This document shows, piece by piece, positions 17,627 to 26,139 of a stretch of 64,000 nt of DNA. The notes beneath the pieces were generated by a model. The model was given only the letters and a program-made list of their open reading frames with translations. It was not told the origin of the DNA and ran no database searches. The stretch is from Streptomyces typhae. Its GTDB lineage: Bacteria; Actinomycetota; Actinomycetes; Streptomycetales; Streptomycetaceae. A program made the translations under genes and the position numbers. The stretch lies in assembly GCF_009755605.1 (NCBI RefSeq), contig NZ_WPNZ01000005.1, forward strand, positions 248,001 to 312,000, given 5' to 3'. How positions within the stretch are numbered: position 1 is the stretch's first letter; each line of letters starts with the position of its first letter.

Positions 17627-18817
17627 GTGACGTCGATGACGTTACGGACGAGATCCAAGGCCGCCGTCGTGGGTTTCGCAGCGGTGGCGGTGGCGGCGAC
17701 CGCCCTGGTGGCTCCCGCCGGGGCCGCGCCGGACACCGCCCTCCCGGCGACGGCAGCCGGCCACGAGGCGACGCAGCGCGCCATGGACGCGGCCGTCAAG
17801 TCGGGCACGCCCGGCGTCACGGCCGCGGCGCGGGACGCCAAGGGCGTCTGGAAGTCGGCGTCGGGGGTGGGCAACCTCAGGACGGGCCAGCCGCGCGGCA
17901 AGAACGACAAGTTCCGCGTCGGCAGCATCACCAAGACGTTCGTGTCGACGGTGCTGCTCCAGATGGAGGACGAGGGGAAGCTCAGCCTCGACGACACCGT
18001 GGACCGCCACCTGCCGGGCCTGGTACGGGGCAACGGCAACGACGGCCGCAAGATCTCCGTACGGCAGCTGCTCAACCACACCAGCGGCCTGTTCGACTAC
18101 CTGGCCGACGAGGAGTACTCGGCCACCTACATGGAAGGCGACGGCTATCTCAAGCACCGCTACGACACCCTGCCGCCGCTCAAGCACGTCAAGGTGGCGC
18201 TCTCCCACGCACCGGAGTTCGAGCCCGGGGCCAAGCACGACTACTCCAACACCAACTACATCCTGGCCGGGCTGATCATCGAAGAGGTCGGCGGCCGGAC
18301 GTACGAGGCGGAGGTGCGCGACCGCATCATCAAGCCGTTGGGTCTGAAGGCCACCACGAATCCGGGCAACGGCATCCACCTGCCGCAGCCGAGCAGCCGC
18401 GGCTACGCGAAGCTGTTCCGCGACCAGCCGGACCGGATCGACGACATCACCGAGATGAACGGCTCACAGGGCTGGGCCGACGGCGACATCATCTCCAGCG
18501 CCCACGACCTGAACCGGTTCTACAGCGCGTTGCTGCGCGGCAAGCTGCTCTCGCCCAAGCAGCTCAAGGCCATGAAGACCACTGTCACGAGCCCCGACTC
18601 GCCGGACACGTTCTACGGCCTCGGCCTGCAACGGTTCAGGACGAGCTGCGGCACGACGGTGTGGGGGCACGGCGGCGGCATGGTGGGGTGGCTCTCCTTC
18701 GCCACCAGCACCGAGGACGGCCGCCACCAGCTCGCCTTCAACTACAACGGCGACTGGGACGGGGGCACGATGCTCTCCCTCGTGAACGCCGAGTACTGCG
18801 GCACCCCCGCACGATAG
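17627..18817 (+). CDS. Secreted serine hydrolase (class C beta-lactamase/DD-peptidase fold)
   Basis: This 396-residue exported protein has a signal peptide (cleavage likely after APAGA, about residue 34). The penicillin-binding fold motifs are SITK (nucleophile Ser, in FRVGSITKTF), YSN (KHDYSNTNYILAG) and HGG (VWGHGGGMVGW). It resembles Streptomyces D-alanyl-D-alanine carboxypeptidases/esterases of the AmpC-like class. GTG 17627 has GAGGAG 6 nt upstream; ATG 17636 is a close alternative. It is followed by a strong terminator. Confidence 0.93.
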   Translation: MTSMTLRTRSKAAVVGFAAVAVAATALVAPAGAAPDTALPATAAGHEATQRAMDAAVKSGTPGVTAAARDAKGVWKSASGVGNLRTGQPRGKNDKFRVGSITKTFVSTVLLQMEDEGKLSLDDTVDRHLPGLVRGNGNDGRKISVRQLLNHTSGLFDYLADEEYSATYMEGDGYLKHRYDTLPPLKHVKVALSHAPEFEPGAKHDYSNTNYILAGLIIEEVGGRTYEAEVRDRIIKPLGLKATTNPGNGIHLPQPSSRGYAKLFRDQPDRIDDITEMNGSQGWADGDIISSAHDLNRFYSALLRGKLLSPKQLKAMKTTVTSPDSPDTFYGLGLQRFRTSCGTTVWGHGGGMVGWLSFATSTEDGRHQLAFNYNGDWDGGTMLSLVNAEYCGTPAR

Positions 18818-18824
18818 GTGCCGG

Positions 18825-18873
18825 GCCGGTGACGGACCTCGCGTGTCACGGGGGCGCGAGGTCCGTCACCGGC
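18825..18873. terminator. Terminator of the serine hydrolase gene
   Basis: A perfect 19-bp inverted repeat (GCCGGTGACGGACCTCGCG and complement) has an 11-nt loop, starting 7 bp after the stop. Confidence 0.9.
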
Positions 18874-18927
18874 CGCGACACTGCTCGTGGGCGCGTGAAG
18901 GCCACCGGCCCGCGACACGGTTCGCGA

Positions 18928-19005
18928 GCGCTCACACCGGAGTTGGTCACCGGTCCGCGACGCCGCCGGGCGTCAGCGGTCGATGACCAACTCCGGTGTG
19001 AGCGC
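18928..19005. repeat. 22-bp inverted repeat including the 3' end of the reductase gene
   Basis: GCGCTCACACCGGAGTTGGTCA at 18928-18949 is exactly complementary to 18984-19005, with a 34-nt loop. The right arm encodes the last residues of the ferredoxin reductase (SRALTPELV); the left arm is an extragenic inverted copy. As RNA from the reductase gene it could form a terminator-like stem. Confidence 0.85.
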
Positions 19006-19884
19006 CCGTGACACGCACGCGTAGACGCGGCTGTCGGAGGCGCCGATGTCGTCCCGGTGTTCCGGGGTGCCGGAGAGCACGGTGATTTCGCAACTGCCGC
19101 AGACCCCTTCGCGACACCCGGCGGCCACAGGGATCCCCGCGCGGTTCAGGGCGTTCAGGAGGGACTGGTCGGCGGGGACCGGGACGGTGCGTCCCGAGCG
19201 GGCGCACACCGCGTCGAACGGCTTGTTCTCGGCGAAGACCCGAGGGGCCGGGCGGAAGCGCTCCGTGTGCAGCCGATCGGCGGGGAACGCTGCCTGCGCG
19301 GCGGCGATCATCGGGGCGGGGCCGCAGCAGTAGACCAGGGTGTCCGGCGCTAGACCGGCGGCCAGGGCGGTCAGGTCCGGTCTGCCGTCCTCGCGGGTGG
19401 CGACGAGCCGCACCCGGTCGCCGTGGCGCGAGCGCAGCTCCTCGGCGAACGGCATGGCCGCGGCCGACCGGCCCGCGTACACCAGCGTCGCGGGGACGTC
19501 CGCCTCGACGGCCGCGGCCAGCATGGGCAACAGCGGGGTGATGCCGATCCCGCCCGCCAGGAAGAGGTACCGCGGCGCGGGCAGCAGCGGGAAGTGGTTG
19601 CGGGGCAGCGACACCTTCAGGGCGCGGCCCGCACGGATGTAGTGGTGGATGTACTCCGAACCGCCCCGGCTGAGCGGGTCGTGGCGTACCGCGACGCGGT
19701 AGTGCTCCGCGTCGGCGGGGTCGCCGCACAGCGAGTACGAGCGGGTGAGCCAGTTCGGCAGGGACAGGTCGATGTGGGCGCCCGGTTCCCAAGGCGCCAG
19801 GGAGCCGGTGGTGCCGCGCAGGAGGAGCGAGACGACGCCTTCGGCGATGTCTTCGGCGCGGTCGATCACGGTGTGCTGCTGCAT
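18973..19884 (-). CDS. Phthalate-dioxygenase-reductase-like oxidoreductase (FMN/NAD/2Fe-2S)
   Basis: The 303-residue protein has three modules: an FMN-binding barrel (RSYSLCGDP), an NAD domain (LFLAGGIGITPLLPM, YCCGPAPMI) and a C-terminal plant-type [2Fe-2S] ferredoxin with CREGVCGSCE plus a distal Cys (VYACVS). This is the PDR/VanB architecture, supplying electrons to Rieske oxygenases or demethylases. No oxygenase partner is encoded nearby. It lies 129 bp downstream of the FMN-binding protein gene and is probably co-transcribed with it. Confidence 0.92.
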   Translation of the reverse strand: MQQHTVIDRAEDIAEGVVSLLLRGTTGSLAPWEPGAHIDLSLPNWLTRSYSLCGDPADAEHYRVAVRHDPLSRGGSEYIHHYIRAGRALKVSLPRNHFPLLPAPRYLFLAGGIGITPLLPMLAAAVEADVPATLVYAGRSAAAMPFAEELRSRHGDRVRLVATREDGRPDLTALAAGLAPDTLVYCCGPAPMIAAAQAAFPADRLHTERFRPAPRVFAENKPFDAVCARSGRTVPVPADQSLLNALNRAGIPVAAGCREGVCGSCEITVLSGTPEHRDDIGASDSRVYACVSRALTPELVIDR

Positions 19885-20013
19885 AGCTGATTCACCTGGT
19901 TCGGAGTGGCGGCCTGAGGAGCCCGACTTGGAGGGCCCGGCCTGAAGAGCCCGGCCTGTAGATCCCGGCTTGGAGGGCCTGGCTCGGATGGCCCGGACGG
20001 GCGGAAGGCCCTC

Positions 20014-20640
20014 TCAGTAGAGGGTCTGGTAGGCCTCTTCGAGGCCCGCGTCGAGGTCCTTGGGGTCGATGGCCAGGTTGAGCTGCGCGGTCGTCATCTC
20101 GCCCACCGTGGGCATCTCGTCGGCGAGCGCCTGGCTCGCGGGGTCCCACAGCCGGGAGCGGACCAGCGCGCGGCCGCAGTGGAAGTAGGCCTCCGCGACC
20201 TCGATGACGAGGGCCAGTTCGGCCTCCCGGCCCTCGGTGTGCATGCGTGCGAGGACGTCGGGTTCGTCGGTGGCGTACGCGCTGCCGTTGACGCGCAGCG
20301 TCTCGCGCATGCCGGGGATGAGGAAGCACATCCCGATGCCGTCGTTCTCCGCCAGATTGCGGAAGGTGTCCGCGATCTTGTTGCCGGGCCGGTCGGGCAT
20401 GGCGAGCGTGTGCTCGTCGAGGACCTTCACGAAGCCCGGGTAGTCGCCGCGGGGCGAGCAGTCGGCGCGGCCCGCCGCGTCCGCCGTCGCCAGCGTGAGG
20501 AAGGGGGAGTGGGCGATGAAGCGCCGGAAGTGCTCGTCGATGCGGTCGAGGACCTTGGCCTCGACCAGGGCGTCGGGTGCGCCGAGCCGCGCACGGACTT
20601 CGGCCGGTGAGACCCGCCGGGGGCGGACACTGGCATGCAT
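20014..20640 (-). CDS. Pyridoxamine-5'-phosphate-oxidase-like FMN-binding protein
   Basis: A 208-residue split-barrel flavoprotein, with FLTLATADAAGRADCSPRGD (FMN-binding strand), LAMPDRPGNKIADTFRNL and IGMCFLIPGMRETLRVNG typical of the MSMEG_1061-type PPOX family. ATG 20640 has GAGGAG 8 nt upstream. It is divergent from the tetR gene and upstream of the reductase, so the three probably form one TetR-controlled redox locus. The substrate is unknown. Confidence 0.9.
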   Translation of the reverse strand: MHASVRPRRVSPAEVRARLGAPDALVEAKVLDRIDEHFRRFIAHSPFLTLATADAAGRADCSPRGDYPGFVKVLDEHTLAMPDRPGNKIADTFRNLAENDGIGMCFLIPGMRETLRVNGSAYATDEPDVLARMHTEGREAELALVIEVAEAYFHCGRALVRSRLWDPASQALADEMPTVGEMTTAQLNLAIDPKDLDAGLEEAYQTLY

Positions 20641-20790
20641 CACAAGGGCTCCTCGGTTCCGCAAGGGGGCAACGGTCCCGACCGCGCGAAAGCGTCCGCC
20701 GCCTATCCCTCCGGCACCCGCCGGGTACCTCACCGGGATCTGCTCACGGCCTACTGCTTTCTGCTTTCCCGCAGGTCGTGGCACCATTGT

Positions 20791-20802
20791 GAGCAATTAC
20801 TC
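20791..20802. promoter_or_regulatory. Candidate TetR operator
   Basis: GAGCAATTACTC is a near-perfect 12-bp palindrome (GAGyAATTrCTC) in an AT-rich island between the divergent FMN-protein and tetR genes, 47 bp before the tetR start. Confidence 0.5.
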
Positions 20803-20848
20803 GCATCTTGCGCTACTCGCTTTCGCCACGCTCCCAGGAGGTGCCACG

Positions 20849-21475
20849 GTGCCGGACCCGCAGTCGCTCCGAGCACGCAAACAACCGCGCCAGGCGCGGG
20901 CCGAGCTCACCCGGCAGCGCATCCTCGCCGCGGCTGCTCACGTTTTCGCCGAACACGGATACGCCGCAGGGACCACGAACCGCATCGCGGAGCAGGCGCG
21001 GATCTCGATCGGATCGCTGTACCAGTACTACCCGAACAAGGACGCGATCCTCCTGGAGCTGGTGGCACGGCACCTCGACGCCGGGGCGGTCTCGCTCAAG
21101 GCCCGTCAGGACGGCGACCAGCCCGAGTCCCTCGAAGCCATCATGCGTGCCTTCGTGCGCGCCGTGATCGACAACCACCTCGACGACCCGCGGCTCCTCC
21201 AGGTCATGGCGGAGCAGACGCCACGCGCCCCCGAACTCATCGAGAGGATCACCCGGAGCGAGCAGGACCAGGTGGATTTCACCCGGGACCTGCTCGCACG
21301 GCATCCGGAGGTCCACGTCACCGACATCGACACCGCTGCCCGCCTCGTCGTGTCGACGGAGCAACTCGTCCACCAGCTCGTGGCGGCGCCGCGCGCCCTG
21401 GACGCCCGCCGCCTGGAGGACGAACTCGTCGCCATGCTGACGCGCTATCTGACGGCCGCGCCCGCACCGGACTGA
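20849..21475 (+). CDS. TetR-family transcriptional regulator
   Basis: This 208-residue protein has an N-terminal TetR helix-turn-helix (RILAAAAHVFAEHGYAAGTT, then IAEQARISIGSLYQYYPNKD) and an all-helical C-terminal ligand domain. GTG 20849 is the start, with AGGAGG exactly 7 nt upstream. It is divergent from the PPOX/reductase operon and probably represses it. Confidence 0.95.
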   Translation: MPDPQSLRARKQPRQARAELTRQRILAAAAHVFAEHGYAAGTTNRIAEQARISIGSLYQYYPNKDAILLELVARHLDAGAVSLKARQDGDQPESLEAIMRAFVRAVIDNHLDDPRLLQVMAEQTPRAPELIERITRSEQDQVDFTRDLLARHPEVHVTDIDTAARLVVSTEQLVHQLVAAPRALDARRLEDELVAMLTRYLTAAPAPD

Positions 21476-21626
21476 CCTCGGCCGGGGGAGCCGCACCGAC
21501 CTCTGTCAGGAGCACCGCGCCGACCTCGGCCGGTCTGGGGCGCGCGGCAACCTCCTTCAGACCGTAGAGGGCCATGGCGTGTCCGCCCACCGTCCCGCAG
21601 ATACGCGAAGGCGTCCGCCGGGCCCG

Positions 21627-22793
21627 TCATTCCTGCCGAAGGCTCACCACCAGCTCCCGCGGCAGACCGTGGGTGTCGTGGAGGTACAGAAAATCGTCGT
21701 CGTGCAGCGGCCCTTGGAACCGGGGGCGGGCGAGCACCCGCCGGCCGCGCTCCAGCAGCCCCCTGAACCGCCGCTCCTCCTCGACCAGCAGCCGGCGCAC
21801 GTCGCCGGGCTCCGTCTCCTGCCGGAAGCGGTCCAGGGTGTGGAGCAGCAACTCGCCCGGCAGGTCGCACAGTTCACGCGACGGGTCGTCGCGCCACAGG
21901 GCGGTGAGGACGCGTCGTACGAGGCGGCGCAGCACGTACCCCCGTCCGGTGTTGGCCGGACGCACCCCGTCGCCGATCATCACGACGGCCGAACGCAGAT
22001 GGTCCTGCACCAGGCGCAGGGACCGTCCGTCCAGGGTCCACAGCGGCGGTACGAGGCGGCGCCAGGGTTCGAAGGCATCGCCCTCGAAAACGGACGACTT
22101 GCCCTGGAGCAGGCCGGCGAGGCGCTCCAGGCCGAGCCCGGTGTCGATGTTGCGCTGCGGCAGCGGCACGAGGGAGCCGTCCTCCAGGCGGCGGTGGCGC
22201 ATCATCACGTGGTTCCACACCTCCACCCAGCGGTCGTCGCGGGTCGGCGTCGACCGCGGCGGGGTGTCCCCGCTCCACAGGAAGATCTCCGAGTCGGGGC
22301 CGCACGGGCCGACAGGCCCGTTGGACCACCAGTTGTCGTCCTCCGTGCGTTCCACGGGGACACCGAGGTCCTGCCACACCCGCAGGGATTCGACGTCGGG
22401 CCCGGTCCGGTCGTCACCACCGTGCACAGTGGCATGCAGCAGCCCCGGGTCCACCCCGAGCCCCTCGGTGAGCAGCCGGTATCCCCAGTCGAGGCTCCGC
22501 GGCCCCTCGTAGTCGCCCAGCGACCACGTACCGAGCATCTCGAACACCGTCAGATGGGTGTCGTCCCCCACCTCGTCCAGGTCCGTGGTGCGCAGACAGC
22601 GCTGTACGTTGACCAGCCGCCTTCCCAGGGGATGCGGGCGTCCCTCCAGGTACGGCGTGAGCGGATGCATCCCCGAGGTGGTGAACAGGACCGGGTCGCC
22701 GGGCGGTGGCAGCAAGGTCGAGCCGGTGATCCGGCGATGCCCCCGCTCCTCGAAGTACTCGACGAACGTACGGACGATCTGTTCCGTGTGCAT
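21627..22793 (-). CDS. Alanyl-tRNA-synthetase-like protein, catalytic core only
   Basis: At 388 residues this is less than half of a normal AlaRS (about 880). It keeps the class II aminoacylation core (LFTTSGMHPLTPYLEG, VNVQRCLRTTDLDEVG, VFEMLGTWSLGDYEG, GPCGPDSEIF, NIDTGLGLERLAGLLQG) and the tRNA-recognition helices (RSAVVMIGDGVRPANTGRGY, LRRLVRRVL). The editing domain (HxxxH/CxxxH) and the C-Ala domain are missing; the chain ends after TH-GLPRELVVSL. The usual CGPC is CGPD. GGAG lies upstream of ATG 22793. It could be a resistance paralogue or supply alanyl-tRNA/alanyl-AMP to a biosynthetic enzyme; both are inference. Confidence 0.88.
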   Translation of the reverse strand: MHTEQIVRTFVEYFEERGHRRITGSTLLPPPGDPVLFTTSGMHPLTPYLEGRPHPLGRRLVNVQRCLRTTDLDEVGDDTHLTVFEMLGTWSLGDYEGPRSLDWGYRLLTEGLGVDPGLLHATVHGGDDRTGPDVESLRVWQDLGVPVERTEDDNWWSNGPVGPCGPDSEIFLWSGDTPPRSTPTRDDRWVEVWNHVMMRHRRLEDGSLVPLPQRNIDTGLGLERLAGLLQGKSSVFEGDAFEPWRRLVPPLWTLDGRSLRLVQDHLRSAVVMIGDGVRPANTGRGYVLRRLVRRVLTALWRDDPSRELCDLPGELLLHTLDRFRQETEPGDVRRLLVEEERRFRGLLERGRRVLARPRFQGPLHDDDFLYLHDTHGLPRELVVSLRQE

Positions 22794-23088
22794 GAGAGTG
22801 GCTCCTTTGCGTCACAGCGAGGGAGGCACCGGACAACGGAACCGCGTCGGTCGTCACACCGGGGCTGAAGGCCGCAAGGCCGGATGGGGAGAAGCCACGG
22901 AACCACCGACGGGCCGTTTCCGGTCGCCGGTGGGAAGAGGAACGTCAGACGGCGGCAACCGGCGAGCTGGTCGCTCGCGCGGTCGCGGTGAGGCCTGGGC
23001 CGGTGACGTTCATGAGGGTCACTGTAGGCGGCTGGGCCGGCCGAGGCACGCGAATTGTTCGACTCGTCCGTGCCTCCGCCCGCCCGGC
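22794..23088. other. Leader region of the AlaRS-like gene
   Basis: The region has no gene of normal size. On the minus strand a possible 22-codon leader peptide starts at ATG 23013 (MNVTGPGL... ending PVAAV) and contains five Ala. An imperfect stem (CCACCGGCGACCGG with CGGCCCGTCGGTGG) follows. No strong ribosome site was seen for the peptide, so attenuation is only a possibility. Confidence 0.3.
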
Positions 23089-23274
23089 TCACCAGCGCAG
23101 AGCCGTGAAGTCGATCGGCTGGGGGCGCAGCAGGCGGGTGCGTTCCGTGAGGGACCGCAGGCGGCGGGACATCTCGTCGGCGGGGAGGCGGTGGCGGTCG
23201 CCGTGACCCGGCAGGAGCCATTCGAAGCGGAGCAGGCCTGCCGTCCGGGCCAGGGAGATGGCGAGTCCCCGGAG
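23089..23274 (-). pseudogene. MBL-fold metallo-hydrolase remnant (C-terminal end)
   Basis: About 60 minus-strand codons match the end of a metallo-beta-lactamase-fold hydrolase: LRFEWLLPGHGDRHRLPADE (the PGHGD metal-ligand motif) followed by a helix MSRRLRSLTERT and a stop. The preceding HxHxDH part is absent and the open frame upstream has no family features. A truncated gene. Confidence 0.6.
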
Positions 23275-23455
23275 GCGCCTGGGGGGCGGTCCCGCCGGTG
23301 AGGTGACCACCGGGACCGCTCCTCCAGGGAAACCCGCCCGTATCCGGAATCGGTAGGCCCAGTCGCTCTTGTGCTTCCGACTCCGTGCCGCTCTCGCCCA
23401 CCGCGACATGCGGGAGAGCGGCACAGCGGCGCCCCGCCGCGGCGCCGTCACGCAC

Positions 23456-24211
23456 TCATGACTTGGCGAGCTGCCGCGGATCGACGGTGTCACCGGCCGA
23501 CGGCTTCTCCGGCCGCACTTCCTTGTCGTAGTCGCTGAACGTGGTGGTGCTGGGGCGCTTCCCGCCCTCCGCCGTGGCGCGCAGGATGTACGGCTCGCCC
23601 TCGGTCGCCACGTACAGCTTCTGCGTCTCACCGGCCGACGACTTCTTGGTCAGTTCGATGGCCTCCTGACCGTCCACCGTGGTGGTGCCGCCCTTCTTCA
23701 TGCTCTTGCGCGCGGACTTGTCCGAGTCCATCGCCCCGATCAGGTCCTGCTTGTCGCACAGCCCCTTGGTGACGGCGTCGTCGGCGGGCATCTTCGCCCA
23801 CTTGTCCTGGAGCTTCGGAATCGCCTTCGCGGCGCCCGGCTGGCTCTTGAGCGCGGTCTTCCAGTACTGCTCGTCGCCACGCAGGTAGAAGGTGTCACCG
23901 ATGTGCCGCACGTCGGCCCTGGAGCCCTGGATCTGCACGGTGCCGTCGCAGTTCTTCTGCTTGTCGACGGAGAGGTCGAGGGTGAGCGTCTTGCCGTCCG
24001 ACTGTCGCGTATCACCCTTGACGTGCAGGGACTTGGCCTTCTTCGTGGCCGCCACGGCCTTGGCGGCGATCTGGTCGGCGCTCTCCCCCGAGAAGGGCTT
24101 CTCGGAACCACCCGAGTCGTTCCCGTCGTCCCCGCAGCCCGCCAGGAGCGCTCCCGAGACACCGACCACGGTCACCACGGCCAGCAGCTTGTTTCCACGC
24201 AAGGTGAACAT
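23456..24211 (-). CDS. Secreted lipoprotein (LppX/LprG-like fold suspected)
   Basis: A 251-residue lipoprotein: basic start MFTLRGNKLL, hydrophobic stretch, lipobox LLAGC (Cys about 25), then a Gly/Ser/Asp linker. The mature domain has alternating strands (TFYLRGDEQYWKTAL, TTTVDGQEAIELTKK, KLYVATEGEPYILRATAEGG) typical of the LolA/LppX-like half-barrel family common in actinomycetes. ATG 24211 has GGAGGGAG directly upstream. It probably binds a lipid or other hydrophobic ligand at the cell surface; that is family inference. Confidence 0.85.
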   Translation of the reverse strand: MFTLRGNKLLAVVTVVGVSGALLAGCGDDGNDSGGSEKPFSGESADQIAAKAVAATKKAKSLHVKGDTRQSDGKTLTLDLSVDKQKNCDGTVQIQGSRADVRHIGDTFYLRGDEQYWKTALKSQPGAAKAIPKLQDKWAKMPADDAVTKGLCDKQDLIGAMDSDKSARKSMKKGGTTTVDGQEAIELTKKSSAGETQKLYVATEGEPYILRATAEGGKRPSTTTFSDYDKEVRPEKPSAGDTVDPRQLAKS

Positions 24212-24374
24212 CTCCCTCCCCTGGAACGCACCACCGCGTTCCGCACGGTCACGGCCGTGAAGTCGGCCGCTGGTTGTGCCGGATACCCACGAATGGGCCT
24301 TCTGCACAGACCAGGTGACGCTCAATCAGGGAAGGCTCTCATTCTCGTCAACGAGTGCCGTTGAAGGCAGTGGC

Positions 24375-24417
24375 GGCCGTCCGGGCCGACGGGGTCGGCC
24401 CGTCGGCCCGGACGGCC
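24375..24417. terminator. Hairpin terminator downstream of the beta-propeller gene
   Basis: A perfect 19-bp stem (GGCCGTCCGGGCCGACGGG) with a 5-nt loop lies 92 bp beyond the minus-strand gene that ends at 24509. Confidence 0.8.
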
Positions 24418-24508
24418 CGGGAGCCGGGTGGTCGTGCCGGTGCGCGGCGTGAGGCCCGCCCGGGGAGCGGAGGGCTGCTTCCGGATGTCGCTCGTGGGTC
24501 GCCGCCCC

Positions 24509-25810
24509 CTACCGCACCGTACGGACGAACACGTCCTCGACACCGTTGGTGTCGTCCGTGACGAACCCGGCGTCGTCGTGGCCGCCGAAGACGACGGTCC
24601 GCGCGCGGGCGTCCATCCGCGCGTCCACGGCGTTCGCCGGTCTGCCGTCCTTGTCGGGGGAGACCAGGATGTCGGCGCCGGTGCGCAGATCACGGAGGTA
24701 CTCCGCGTCCTCGGTAGTGTGGACCGGCCAGGTGTCGAGCAGCAGCTTCGAGCCGTCGGCCGAGACGCCGTCCACGGACAGCACGCCTTCGGGGCCGGGC
24801 AGGACCGCGTCGATCCGGCGCACCTTCCCCGTGCGCAGGTCGCGCACGAACGGGTTGTAGCTGGAGTTCGGGTCGCGGCCGGGCACCAGGTTGGAGGCAG
24901 CGGAGTCGAAGGCGAGTGTGGAGCCGTCGAAGCTGAGCAGCGGGTGGGTGGCGGGGCCGTCCGCCGGGCTGCCGTCGTGCGGGGTGTCGGCCTGGGTCTC
25001 GCCGCCGGTGGCACGGTCGTGCACGTACACGTCGGACCAGTCGCCGCGCGGCGGGGTGCCGCGCACCTGCTGGTAGGCGACCTTCCTGCCGTCGGCGCTC
25101 AGCGACGGCGCGCGGAAACCGCGGTGGTCGTCGTCGGGGCTCACGGGGAAGCTCACCTGCTCGGGGTACTTGGCCCGCAGGTCCCGCAGGAAGACCGCCT
25201 GCGCCCCCACGGTGTCCGGGTCGGTGTCCTCGACGAGGAACGCGACGGTGCGGCCGTCCGCGGAGATCGCGGGCGAGCCGCCGTTCTCGTACCCGATGGG
25301 CAGATCGGCGTCGGCCCGCTCCGTCCCGCCGGTGTCGAGGTCCCGCACGACGACGGCGGTCGTGTCGCCGTCCTGCGCCGTGTACGCGAGATAGCGGCCC
25401 CCTGCGCTGAGCGCGGGGGAGCTGATCGGGCCCAGCGGATCCTCGACGCGCTGGACCTTGCCCGTACGCAGGTTCCGTACGAACACGTCGGCGCGGCCGT
25501 TGGTGTCTCCGGGGACCAGGTTGGTGGCCTGGGACGTGAACGCGACCACACGGCCGTCGGCGCTGACGACGGGGTTGCCGGACGCGCCGTCCGCCGGGCC
25601 GCCGTCGGCGGCGACGCTGATCAGCCGGGTGGTCCCGGTGCCCGGGGGCCGGTGCTCCGCATGCGCGTTCCCGTACGCGGATGCCGGTGCTTCGGCAGGG
25701 GTGGCCACGGCCGCGGGCAGGGCCGCGGCCGAGAGTAAGAGGGCCAGGGCGCCCACGCCCGCCGACCGGGACGCTCCGCCGCGTCTCTTCTTCCGCCCGG
25801 ATCTCGCCAT
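24509..25810 (-). CDS. Secreted TolB/PD40-type beta-propeller protein
   Basis: This 433-residue exported protein has a twin-basic N-terminus (MARSGRKKRRG) and a signal peptide. It then has six to seven blades with the PD40 signature xSADGRxVAFxS (NPVVSADGRVVAFTSQA, AISADGRTVAFLVED, SLSADGRKVAYQQV) and the linking phrase VFVRNLRTGKVQRV. Such proteins are common in Streptomyces and have no assigned enzymatic activity. GGAGGAA precedes ATG 25810. Confidence 0.9.
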   Translation of the reverse strand: MARSGRKKRRGGASRSAGVGALALLLSAAALPAAVATPAEAPASAYGNAHAEHRPPGTGTTRLISVAADGGPADGASGNPVVSADGRVVAFTSQATNLVPGDTNGRADVFVRNLRTGKVQRVEDPLGPISSPALSAGGRYLAYTAQDGDTTAVVVRDLDTGGTERADADLPIGYENGGSPAISADGRTVAFLVEDTDPDTVGAQAVFLRDLRAKYPEQVSFPVSPDDDHRGFRAPSLSADGRKVAYQQVRGTPPRGDWSDVYVHDRATGGETQADTPHDGSPADGPATHPLLSFDGSTLAFDSAASNLVPGRDPNSSYNPFVRDLRTGKVRRIDAVLPGPEGVLSVDGVSADGSKLLLDTWPVHTTEDAEYLRDLRTGADILVSPDKDGRPANAVDARMDARARTVVFGGHDDAGFVTDDTNGVEDVFVRTVR

Positions 25811-25931
25811 GCTTTCCTCCCGGAAGGCGTCCGTCCCGGCCCGGTGCCGGGGTCCAGCGGGGATGCAAGCGCACGCGGGCGGGCGGGTCAATCAGTTGGA
25901 ACGCGTACAACCTGGACGGGCCGCCAAGCGT

Positions 25932-25993
25932 CCGCGACCGCTGCCGCGTGCCCCGCCTCTGCGTCCAGAGGCGTCCAGACGCAGCGGTCGCGG
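25932..25993. repeat. Nested inverted repeats in a divergent intergenic region
   Basis: Outer arms CCGCGACCGCTGC (25932-25944) and its complement (25981-25993) enclose an inner hairpin CCTCTG-CGTC-CAGAGG (25956-25971). The 329-bp gap between the divergent propeller and amidohydrolase genes contains no ORF worth calling, so this structure lies in one of the leaders or between the promoters. Confidence 0.7.
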
Positions 25994-26139
25994 GGGAGCG
26001 CCTGGAGAGCGCCGGGGAAGGGCCGGGAGAGCGCGTATCGGTGGAACGACCGATGTGCGCGGGGTGGCGGCGCGGCCATAGTCCTCGGGAGATCGTTCAC
26101 GGGCGGCCGTGCGGCGCCCGGCTTGGGAGAGGACCACGT

